From Aliikangiella sp964411875 (GTDB taxonomy: Bacteria > Pseudomonadota > Gammaproteobacteria > Enterobacterales > Kangiellaceae), in assembly GCA_964411875.1 (NCBI GenBank), contig CAYPMT010000069.1, forward strand, positions 1 to 13,682: a stretch of 13,682 bases of DNA, written 5' to 3'. Made by a program: the position numbers and the translations under genes. Below the pieces are notes generated by a model. That model made no database searches and had not been told where the DNA came from. It saw only the letters and a list, made by a program, of their open reading frames with translations. Shown here piece after piece: positions 1 to 7,032 of this stretch; position 1 is the first letter of the stretch, and every line of letters starts with the position of its first letter.

Positions 1-209
1 TATATAAAGCAATTGGACATCTATAGGGTAGCCATAAGTTAGCATTAAATTAGTAGGCTCGTAAACAATTGACGTAAAGAGCAATTATTGTTACTCCTAA
101 CTTCTAAGCAAGTGCCACTAAAACCAGCGTCTCATTCCCACCTCAACCCTACTTCAAATTAGCCAGCAATCCTGAAAACCTTTAGTCACAAGAGTTTCAG
201 CCGATCATG
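1..209. other. Intergenic / unassigned left edge
   Basis: I see no credible reading frame, tRNA, inverted repeat or terminator in these bases on either strand. The frames open at the left edge close within a few tens of codons. The stretch from about 90 to 200 is less AT-rich than the following 600 bases, but I recognise nothing in it. It may be the 3' flank of a gene lying outside the window. Confidence 0.5.
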
Positions 210-698
210 TTAAATACACGTCAAAATACTTTTATCTTTACTCTTGATGGGAAAACATATTTCTTCATCATTAATTATTACATTATTACGAAGATCTATC
301 CCCCAAAAGCCAACATCATCGTTATTATAATATTCAGGTATCATTATATGAGTACCTCTAGGGCTAATACTTCTAAGGCAATCATTATTGCGTAAATGGA
401 ATGGATATCTCAGTTCGCTGCCTGAATAAAAACTATTACTTTCTTTTCTTTTGCAGTTATTACCCTCAATCCTTTTGTCATCCCTATATTGAATAGGAGG
501 CAGACGATCAGGGCGCCATCGACCTATCGTTTTGAACCTTGAAATTTGAGCTAACTTTCCATCAGTAGTGGATAATTTAAAATATGCAGACTTAATACAA
601 TCGCTACTTGCCAATTCCAATATCAATCTACTTTTTGGTTTTGCACGCCAAACAACTACTCAAAAACCACAGGTATAAAATTAAAAAACCAAACCTAT
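210..698 (-). pseudogene. Decayed small lipoprotein gene (frameshifted, start lost)
   Basis: The main minus-strand frame is open from 659 to 210 (about 149 codons) but has only a TTG candidate start, at 626. It holds protein-like sequence rich in charged and aromatic residues (for example GRWRPDRLPP, GTHIMIPEYY, DVGFWGIDL). Just upstream, in another frame, lies a typical lipoprotein signal peptide, FLILYLWFLSSCLACKTK, with lipobox LSSC encoded at 652-663. Further upstream a strong AGGAG (704-708) stands 5 bases before an ATA codon (696-698) where an ATG would be expected. One missing T in the T6 run (683-688) and one extra A in the A4 run (639-642) would join all three parts into a lipoprotein of roughly 160 residues. 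I do not recognise the family. Both shifts fall in homopolymers, so sequencing error is an alternative to true decay. It lies downstream of the terminator at 828-859, so it is outside the main operon. Confidence 0.42.
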
Positions 699-827
699 AA
701 AAACTCCTTTATCAAATTAATAAAACACTTAGCTTAACAGCTCATGGTTTTATGATAATAATTACATTACACAGTAACCTGAAAATAGAACTTAATCTGT
801 AAATTTAATTATTTATATTCCAATAAA

Positions 828-859
828 AAAGCTGATGCATTATTCAATGCATCAGCTTT
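828..859 (-). terminator. Rho-independent terminator of the long minus operon
   Basis: This is a perfect 14-bp inverted repeat (AAAGCTGATGCATT at 828-841, AATGCATCAGCTTT at 846-859) with a 4-base loop. Read on the minus strand, the stem runs into TTTTTT then ATTGG. It lies about 45 bases beyond the stop codon at 906, the right place to end the transcript that starts near 8794. The plus-strand side is followed by TTTATTTTAAAA, so it may also work in the other direction. Confidence 0.9.
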
Positions 860-905
860 ATTTTAAAACATCAGAAAAGGCTTAATTATCTAAGCCTTTA
901 AAAGT

Positions 906-1256
906 TTATCTGTATTCAATACGGAAAACTTTTGGAATTGTTGTACTACCAAAAGGAATACAACCATTTGTAGCAATTACAACTTCAGCTTCACTAGCTT
1001 TTGCAGTTAATGCCATAGCTAAGAACTGTTTACCAGCAGCTGTTGTAGAATCAAAAGCCACAAACTTGATGTCGCCTGCACGTGTGCAGTTATCAAGGTT
1101 GTCAACAGTTTCAACACCTAACGTTACCTTGTTTCCATAGTTAATAATTCTAGCAATCTCTTGTGCAGCAAGAGTTTCACCAGCATAACTGTTAGATATC
1201 CCTATAGAAGACACTAAAAGTGTACCAGCTACTAGCGTCGATAATTTATTTAGCAT
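906..1256 (-). CDS. Small secreted protein with two conserved-looking cysteines
   Basis: The 116-residue product begins with a clear Sec signal peptide: positive MLNK, a hydrophobic core to about residue 20, and a probable cleavage after SYA (residue 25). The mature protein of about 91 residues has two cysteines (C57 and C99), likely a disulfide in the periplasm or outside the cell. Between them lies F-x-A-F-D-S-T-T-A-A-G-K (65-76) followed by an alanine-rich helix (ALTAKAS), then VVIATNGC. I recall this layout, Cys, FxFD..T..GK, helix, V...G.C, from small uncharacterised secreted proteins of marine gammaproteobacteria; I know no assigned function. GGAG at 1264-1267, 7 bases before the ATG, supports the start. 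It is the last gene of the operon, 65 bases after the glycosyltransferase and followed by the terminator. A role in the polysaccharide pathway is only suggested by position. Confidence 0.85.
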   Translation of the reverse strand: MLNKLSTLVAGTLLVSSIGISNSYAGETLAAQEIARIINYGNKVTLGVETVDNLDNCTRAGDIKFVAFDSTTAAGKQFLAMALTAKASEAEVVIATNGCIPFGSTTIPKVFRIEYR

Positions 1257-1321
1257 TATTTTGCTCCATTAATTTAAAAAGATTCAATTGCCTTTATTAA
1301 ATCATAATACTCAGATTAACG

Positions 1322-2812
1322 CTAATATAATTGCTCAGGCTTAATTAACTTTAATAGTTTATCTTTTTCAATATCAACATCAATTTCTTCGAAAATTTCA
1401 GTATCATATTTTACTAAATTGAAATTAAGCATTTTTGCTACAACTTCAGTTACTGATTTTTTTCTCTTTTCATTTATAGTTTTGTTAGTTTTAAACACAT
1501 TTTCCTTTGGTTCAAACTCATCAAAATCATAGAGGTGAGGTAATTCAGAGCTAGGGATTGTGAAATCACCCATTACAACTGTTGGAATGCCCCACATTAA
1601 AGAACTCATTACAACTTTAGAAGGGTATGAAACTACACATTCAGAGAACTCAAAGATGTTCTTCATATTCATATTAATAAACAGTACATCTGGGAATTTA
1701 TTCTTATCTACTAATAAGTTTCGAGAAGACCTTAAACTCAATGGATGTTCTTTATAAACAACTATGAACTTATCCGCTGGGAAACGTTCTAGAGTTTTAT
1801 TTAATAGAAACTCATTTGGATTAATGTAATTGCTGTCTTTAAAATTACTATTCCATATATGCCCTGAAGATAATAACTCTACCCCATTGACATAAATAAT
1901 TTTTTTTCTGTCTTTATCATCCTTGAGTTTAAAAATAACTGAATACAAATCAAACATCGAGTTAGTTCTTCCACGAGATATTGAGTCTCTTCGTTCGATG
2001 GTTGCTAATGTTTTCTGAGTATTCTGCATGTCTACTTTTGTTACGTTTGTTTGACTAAACTCTTGCCAATTATTAAAAATATCAGACGCACCAAAGATAC
2101 CTTTTTTATTTACCATTACTGTACCGGGTAGTTCACCATATTCTAAAATACGTTTTTGGGCGCCCGCTTCTTCTATCAAATCCTCAAGCAACATATAACC
2201 ACTTCTATTTTCCCCCCAAATTAGGAACATATCGTCCTTTTGAACATTTAGACTTTCAAACATAACCTTCACATTCTGATATCCAGTAATAAAGCCCCAT
2301 CTAAGCAACAATTTCCTGACCTCAATAGAGGAATCAAAATCCTTGAAGTTCTGAAAATCAAACCTTTTAAGAACAGCTGGGAAGGCCTTAAATAGATTCA
2401 CAAACTGGTTAAATGAGCTGCCAAGTTTATATTTAGACTTCGCACTCTTGAATTCACGCTTAAAAAGATAAGGAAGGTATAAAAATCTCACTAACAATAG
2501 TGGTACTTTTTTACGCTCAGTTTTTATTGAAGGGATAGGATCTTTAAGTTTTGCAAAATGCGCTACAAGATCACGCTTATACATGCGCTTCGCTTCTTCA
2601 TCCATTACTACTGGCTTCTTAAACAATTGTTTAGCAATAGAGATCGCAGAAGAATTTGACAATTGTTGAGGGAGATAACTCATATCTCCAGTAGCTCTAT
2701 AGAACCTCACTGAAGATTCAAGAAAATATAGCTCTTCCTGAGGAAGCATATTAGCAAATGTGGTTTTAGCTTCTTGATTCGCAAAGTAACCAACAACAAA
2801 AATTCTACTCAT
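1322..2812 (-). CDS. KpsC/KpsS-like capsule glycosyltransferase (GT-B type)
   Basis: The 496-residue protein has no signal peptide or membrane span and is probably cytoplasmic, perhaps peripheral through its basic segment (about 97-130). The second half has the look of the capsule-synthesis (PF05159, KpsC/KpsS) and related GT-B families: WGENRSG (199-205) ahead of ILEYGELPGT (222-231), the place where these proteins carry an E-x-G motif; then YVNG (307-310), VVYKEHP (351-357), and a C-terminal S-x-P plus SSLMWGIPTVVMGD segment (403-416) like the donor-nucleotide region of GT-B enzymes. The first 190 residues are not recognisable to me. Known members transfer Kdo from CMP-Kdo, so a CMP-sugar donor made by this operon is possible but unproven. 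The start lies 6 bases after the stop of the SGNH gene with no Shine-Dalgarno, suggesting translational coupling. Confidence 0.7.
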   Translation of the reverse strand: MSRIFVVGYFANQEAKTTFANMLPQEELYFLESSVRFYRATGDMSYLPQQLSNSSAISIAKQLFKKPVVMDEEAKRMYKRDLVAHFAKLKDPIPSIKTERKKVPLLLVRFLYLPYLFKREFKSAKSKYKLGSSFNQFVNLFKAFPAVLKRFDFQNFKDFDSSIEVRKLLLRWGFITGYQNVKVMFESLNVQKDDMFLIWGENRSGYMLLEDLIEEAGAQKRILEYGELPGTVMVNKKGIFGASDIFNNWQEFSQTNVTKVDMQNTQKTLATIERRDSISRGRTNSMFDLYSVIFKLKDDKDRKKIIYVNGVELLSSGHIWNSNFKDSNYINPNEFLLNKTLERFPADKFIVVYKEHPLSLRSSRNLLVDKNKFPDVLFINMNMKNIFEFSECVVSYPSKVVMSSLMWGIPTVVMGDFTIPSSELPHLYDFDEFEPKENVFKTNKTINEKRKKSVTEVVAKMLNFNLVKYDTEIFEEIDVDIEKDKLLKLIKPEQLY

Positions 2813-2818
2813 AATGAT

Positions 2819-3976
2819 TTACTGTTTTAATGTGCGCGGAGATCCATATTGTTGTCTAAGCGCATTAATGACTGTGTTTACATCGTAAAGACTATTCAAC
2901 TGATCAAACTCATCAAAGTACTCATCAACATTTGATCGTAACAATGTGTGTTCATTTTCTGAAATAGCCTTTAACATATAACTATTCATGTCTAAATTAT
3001 AGTGACGCATATCACGATAGTTATTAAGATCACTGTTGTAATCTAATGTATCAAAACCATAAATAGTTAGGTTTTCAAACTGACCAGCATGATCGACCAA
3101 TTGCTTCACTACTAATTTATAGTCATTGTATTTAGGTTTATTCCACGTTTGCCATACAGAAGTAAGAAAACGAGAATATGGCGGCAAAACAATATCAAAC
3201 TTAACGTCAGGATTATTTTTGATAAGTGGTATTAAATTTTGATTGGTGTACTGCTTCCATGACTTTTCTCGATTGTTTGAGTAATCTTGGCTATGTTTAG
3301 CTTTAATATGACGATTTAACCTTGACGATACAGCCTTACCTCGCCCACCTTCACCAAGCCATCCCTGAACACCTGAAATTTTAGCGTTAGATGCTTTGGT
3401 TTTAGTAAACCAGGTTACAGGTCTTTGTAGCTCTCTCTTATTACCAATACAAGCCGATTTATTTGACCATGTAATTAAACATGTCAAGAAATGCTTATTC
3501 CAATAAACTGAGAGGTCATTGATTAGGTTTGAATCATATAAGGGCTCAAATTGTTTTAAAGGGTACCTTCTAGATGTTTTTAATGAATGGTTATCTAGAC
3601 CAGTATCATAAGAAAAAATTACTCGTTTTAAGTTTTCTTTCTTTTTTAATGCATGCTTTAAAATCAAACTCCTTTCATAAATATTACTACCATCTGCCGA
3701 AATATTGACAAACGTGCCTTTTAATAATTTAGAAGCTTGCTGAGACGAACTACCCTTCAACATACTTGTGCCAAGGATTAATGAATCAAAATCGTAATGA
3801 TTAATAATTCCAGCAGCTTGTTGACGCATATTGTTATTAAAGTGTGATTTACCAGATATGGCATGCTTTCTATATATTTGCAATGGATCATATGAAAGCA
3901 AACCGATGAAAGGCATACTTGCAAATAAACAAATTAAAATAACTAACAGATAGAGAGCTTTTGTATAAGATTTCAT
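2819..3976 (-). CDS. SGNH-like O-acyl transfer protein partnered with MBOAT (AlgJ/AlgX/DltD-like)
   Basis: I place the start at the ATG at 3974-3976 (385 residues), one base after the MBOAT stop. A longer frame runs upstream to 4042 but lies wholly inside the MBOAT gene and would put the membrane anchor 22 residues in. From the chosen start there is a short positive N-terminus and one hydrophobic span (about 7-27), a signal anchor. The rest is then periplasmic. The SGNH signature is partial but clear: DSLILGTSM with the candidate nucleophile S71, and D322-M-R-H325 near the C-terminus as the Asp/His pair, with IVLPPYS (262-268) typical of DltD/AlgJ-type proteins. In such systems the MBOAT passes an acyl group across the membrane and the SGNH protein places it on the polymer. 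Its adjacency to the MBOAT gene supports this. The acceptor sugar is unknown. Confidence 0.75.
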   Translation of the reverse strand: MKSYTKALYLLVILICLFASMPFIGLLSYDPLQIYRKHAISGKSHFNNNMRQQAAGIINHYDFDSLILGTSMLKGSSSQQASKLLKGTFVNISADGSNIYERSLILKHALKKKENLKRVIFSYDTGLDNHSLKTSRRYPLKQFEPLYDSNLINDLSVYWNKHFLTCLITWSNKSACIGNKRELQRPVTWFTKTKASNAKISGVQGWLGEGGRGKAVSSRLNRHIKAKHSQDYSNNREKSWKQYTNQNLIPLIKNNPDVKFDIVLPPYSRFLTSVWQTWNKPKYNDYKLVVKQLVDHAGQFENLTIYGFDTLDYNSDLNNYRDMRHYNLDMNSYMLKAISENEHTLLRSNVDEYFDEFDQLNSLYDVNTVINALRQQYGSPRTLKQ

Positions 3977-3977
3977 A

Positions 3978-5450
3978 TTAAAAATTAAAATATATGAACT
4001 CTGTGTACTCTTGCAAAGAAATGAACAATACACCTGACGCAAATAAAAGCGCTAGAAAGAAGATGTAAACAATCTTCATTCGTTTTTCAGAATCATTTAG
4101 GTAAGAATATATGAATGCAGTAGAGTTAGTGAATAGAAGTACAATCAACAAGCACAAAACGAGTTGAATAAAGATAGTCTTCATATCAACGGCTAAACCA
4201 CTAGCTATAGATTCATAGCCATGAACAACGAAGAATTTAGCTTCCGTAATAATGTTGGAAACATTGTACATAGATGAGACGATATTCATTGCTAAATCTA
4301 GATCAGTTGCTCTAAAGAACACCCAAGCAGTAATCACAAATATCATGGTAAGTGTCCATGATAATATTTTTGGCAATTGAAAATTCAACTTCGACCATAG
4401 TCGATGCAAACACAATGCTGCGCCATGTAAAGCACCCCAAATAACAAATGTCCAACCAGCTCCATGCCAAAGACCACCAAGCAAGAAAGTAGTAAATAGA
4501 TTAGCATAGATTCGAAAGTTACCAACTCGGTTACCACCTAGCGGAATATACAAATAGTCCCTTAGAAAGTTACTGAGTGTAATATGCCAACGTCTCCAAA
4601 AATCTTGAATATTTACGGCACGATATGGGCTGTTAAAGTTGATTGGTAATTTAATATTAAACAGCAAGCCTAGACCAAGAGCCATATCTGTATAGCCGCT
4701 AAAGTCGAAATACAATTGAAAGGAATATGCAATTGCCACCAACCAAGCATCAATACTATTTAATTCTGCAGAGTGAGTATCAAAACCCAAACCAACAAAC
4801 TGTACCAGTGAGTCAGCAACAATAACCTTTTTAAATAAACCTATACCGAACAACGATAGGCCTAAAAAAACATGTTTTGATGAAATCTTTGAGGCTGCTT
4901 TATCCGCAAATTGATGTAAGGTGTTTTTAGGTTGAACAATTGGGCCAGCAATAAGCTGAGGAAAAAAGACAACGAATAACGAGTAGTCTAAAAAACTGTA
5001 TCGTTCAGACTGGCCTTTATAACGTTCAGTTAAAAAAGAAATTTGTTGAAAAGTGAAGAAAGAAATCGCTAAGGGAAGTACGATATTTTGAATAGGGATA
5101 TTTGAATTCGTCAGTGTATTAACGTTTTCAATAAAGAAATCACAATACTTAAAGTAGCCTAATAAAGCCAAATTAAAACCAATAGCACTGAATAATATTA
5201 GCTTACGATGCTTTTCATTGCTTTCCGCCTCATATGTCACTAGTAGACGATTCCCCCAATAAAAATTGAGAATGATGGAAACGCCAATTAGAGCAACATA
5301 GACAGGATTGAAATAGCCATAAAAAATCAAACTAGCGATAACTAGCAACAACTTGGGCTGGCTATGCCCGAAAAAACGAGCTGAAAAGAAATAAAGGAAA
5401 AATGTTAACGGTAAAAATACCGCCAAAAATTCAAAACTGTTAAATAACAT
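3978..5450 (-). CDS. MBOAT-family polysaccharide O-acyltransferase (AlgI-like)
   Basis: The 490-residue protein is a polytopic inner-membrane protein with about 11 hydrophobic spans. It matches the AlgI/PatA type of membrane-bound O-acyltransferases along its full length: the N-terminal MLFNSFEFL start, PLAISFFTFQQISFL (126-140), FPQLIAGPI (163-171), YFDFSGYTDMALGLG (247-261), NFNSPYRA, then FWRRWHITLS (284-293) with H289, FLRDYLYIPLGGNR, and GGLWHGAGW (325-333) with H329, the expected catalytic histidine. The likely reaction is transfer of an acetyl (or other acyl) group from a cytoplasmic donor to a periplasmic carrier or polymer, together with the SGNH protein encoded one base downstream. 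It starts 37 bases after the CMP-synthetase stop with no evident Shine-Dalgarno. AlgI is the alginate example; nothing else here indicates alginate. Confidence 0.93.
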   Translation of the reverse strand: MLFNSFEFLAVFLPLTFFLYFFSARFFGHSQPKLLLVIASLIFYGYFNPVYVALIGVSIILNFYWGNRLLVTYEAESNEKHRKLILFSAIGFNLALLGYFKYCDFFIENVNTLTNSNIPIQNIVLPLAISFFTFQQISFLTERYKGQSERYSFLDYSLFVVFFPQLIAGPIVQPKNTLHQFADKAASKISSKHVFLGLSLFGIGLFKKVIVADSLVQFVGLGFDTHSAELNSIDAWLVAIAYSFQLYFDFSGYTDMALGLGLLFNIKLPINFNSPYRAVNIQDFWRRWHITLSNFLRDYLYIPLGGNRVGNFRIYANLFTTFLLGGLWHGAGWTFVIWGALHGAALCLHRLWSKLNFQLPKILSWTLTMIFVITAWVFFRATDLDLAMNIVSSMYNVSNIITEAKFFVVHGYESIASGLAVDMKTIFIQLVLCLLIVLLFTNSTAFIYSYLNDSEKRMKIVYIFFLALLFASGVLFISLQEYTEFIYFNF

Positions 5451-5487
5451 TAGAAATACTAAATCGGTTTATTTCTTATTACTCAAC

Positions 5488-6207
5488 TTAATCTTCTGGT
5501 GTGTAATATTTAATTTCATTAACGACATCCTCGTTATTACGCCACCGCATAATGTGTTCAGCTAATTGGAAATCAGCTTCATAACTTACTTTTAATGTAT
5601 TTATAGGACTAATTGGGAAAAGTCCAACTTTCCCAGAAAATGCAGCATAACCATGCTTTTCAAAAGACTCAATAAATGTGCTTTTTCGCCATATACATAC
5701 TGTCCAAGTACAAATATCAACAGCACTAATATCTTGAGTCGCCGGGAGTTTCCCCTGAGAGTTGAAATTTAATGGCTCGCCTTCAAAAAAGCTATGCAAG
5801 CGTTCCTGCCTACAAGCAATCAATGTATCTAACTTATCATGCTCAAACTTTTCGATTGCTGCTCGTATATCATCAGCTTCTACAAGAGGTGATACAGGAT
5901 TAACCATTATCATAGCTTCACAGTCTATATTTTTCAAGAAGTCATAATTAAACTCATCCTGCTTTGCATTATCATTTGCTAGTTCAGGCTTACGAGGATA
6001 GTAATCAGCATCTATTGACTCTGCGAAGTTTCCGATAATATCACTATCAGTATTAACAAAAACCCTTCCAATACTATCTACAAGCTGACATGCATCGATA
6101 GCATATTGAATCATAGGTTTATTATTCATAAGCCTTAGATTTTTCATTTTTACACGCTTACTTCCTATACGAGCAGGAATTTGTGCGACATAACGATTTA
6201 TAGCCAT
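5488..6207 (-). CDS. CMP-sugar synthetase (acylneuraminate cytidylyltransferase family)
   Basis: The 239-residue protein has the length and motifs of NeuA/KdsB-type cytidylyltransferases. The N-terminal nucleotide loop is IPARIGSKRVKMKNL (10-24), a variant of IPAR-x-GSK-x-x-x-x-KN. NTDSD (52-56), MVNPVSPLVEADDI (101-114) and a late E210-A-D212 acidic pair, the usual metal site, follow. The reaction would be CTP + 2-keto-3-deoxy sugar acid (or similar acceptor) to CMP-sugar + PPi, in the cytoplasm. It lacks the strict NeuA consensus (IPARGGSKGI) and KdsB's RLPGK, so it is neither plain sialic acid nor Kdo activation by motif. Position, 22 bases after the aldolase-like gene, ties it to an unusual pathway. 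The family also contains cytidylyltransferases for phosphonates, so the substrate is open. No Shine-Dalgarno is visible. Confidence 0.82.
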   Translation of the reverse strand: MAINRYVAQIPARIGSKRVKMKNLRLMNNKPMIQYAIDACQLVDSIGRVFVNTDSDIIGNFAESIDADYYPRKPELANDNAKQDEFNYDFLKNIDCEAMIMVNPVSPLVEADDIRAAIEKFEHDKLDTLIACRQERLHSFFEGEPLNFNSQGKLPATQDISAVDICTWTVCIWRKSTFIESFEKHGYAAFSGKVGLFPISPINTLKVSYEADFQLAEHIMRWRNNEDVVNEIKYYTPED

Positions 6208-6229
6208 AGTTTGGAAGGGGTATTTATTG

Positions 6230-7012
6230 TTAACGTAATCTAGACTCGATCATTTCGATTCTTTTTACATCTTCGTCTCTAATACGGTGGTAGTAACGTT
6301 GCTTACTCTTTAACCATGCAAGCTCAAACTGTACAGCTGTATCGATTCCACCAGATGCAAAAGTGCCGATTGCTGACTTATCAAAAACAATCTTACGTGT
6401 TTCGAAGATATCCAATAGGTCTTTATCAATCAATTCTTTAAGAAACTCTGTAGCATCTGGAGAAACTGCGCCACCTACACCTGTTTCAAGACCTGCAGCT
6501 TTTGCTTTTTCACAAATACTTGTGCATAAAGCCAGCATTTCTGGGCCATTTGCATACTGTCGATCTTTACCCATAGACGCCGTTAAGTCTACACGACCAA
6601 TTGTAATGCTAGACAACACATCTAAGTTCTTAAGCGTTAGCATGTCTTCAAAATTATCGCAGGCTGTTATCGTTTCAACATTAATAGCGAAAGCGATTTC
6701 ATCAGCGTTATCAGGTGCAACAAATTTTTCAACACCATCAGTAAATTTACTAACAGCGAATTTTGTTTCAGCCATAGGTGCCACAATACCTTTAGCACCC
6801 AATATAATTGAGTTATAAATATCAGTGATCGCTTCTACGCCACCGATTTTAATTAGTATCGGAAGATCAGCAGCGTTTGCTACGTCTTTTAGCCGAGACA
6901 ACTCATCTGGACGACTACCTTCATTCTCGTACTCTGCTTTAATTTTCACAACACCATAATCGCCTTTAAGGCGTTTTAGGATGTCTATCATTTCTAATTC
7001 ATTTTTATTCAT
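6230..7012 (-). CDS. HpcH/HpaI aldolase / citrate-lyase-like TIM-barrel protein, atypical active site
   Basis: The 260-residue protein fits the PEP/pyruvate-superfamily TIM barrel of HpcH/HpaI aldolases and citrate lyase beta. IVAPMAET (76-83) corresponds to the family's I-x-V/A-P-M segment, NVETI (111-115) carries the probable metal-ligand E113, and ITIGRVDLTASMG (136-148) carries the second ligand D142. A late GVGGAVSPDA (188-197) is also family-like. However, where typical pyruvate aldolases have a substrate-binding Arg (VRVP/VRIP), this protein has LIKIGG (53-58), and I see no N-terminal catalytic His. This places it in an aldolase-like subgroup with a K-I-G-G motif. The reaction is therefore not safely a pyruvate aldol addition. 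A strong AGGTGG (7022-7027), 9 bases upstream, fixes the start. It lies between the cyclase and CMP-synthetase genes. Confidence 0.72.
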   Translation of the reverse strand: MNKNELEMIDILKRLKGDYGVVKIKAEYENEGSRPDELSRLKDVANAADLPILIKIGGVEAITDIYNSIILGAKGIVAPMAETKFAVSKFTDGVEKFVAPDNADEIAFAINVETITACDNFEDMLTLKNLDVLSSITIGRVDLTASMGKDRQYANGPEMLALCTSICEKAKAAGLETGVGGAVSPDATEFLKELIDKDLLDIFETRKIVFDKSAIGTFASGGIDTAVQFELAWLKSKQRYYHRIRDEDVKRIEMIESRLR

Positions 7013-7032
7013 TTACAAATTCCACCTGTATT

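Noticed and set aside
1..209. Possible mobile-element end or attachment site at the left edge
   Set aside because: I found no inverted or direct repeat, no transposase frame and no integron-type core site to support it.
207..395. 62-codon plus-strand open frame
   Set aside because: It is antisense to the better-supported lipoprotein remnant and mostly repeats of Ile/Tyr from AT-rich codons.
3977..4042. Longer N-terminus for the SGNH protein
   Set aside because: The extra 22 residues lie within the MBOAT gene and would bury the signal anchor; the ATG at 3974-3976, one base after the MBOAT stop, fits coupling better.
6363..6818. 151-codon plus-strand open frame
   Set aside because: It lies wholly inside and opposite to the aldolase-like gene, whose protein has clear family motifs; the translation is low in motifs and rich in Ser/Ala as expected of a shadow frame.
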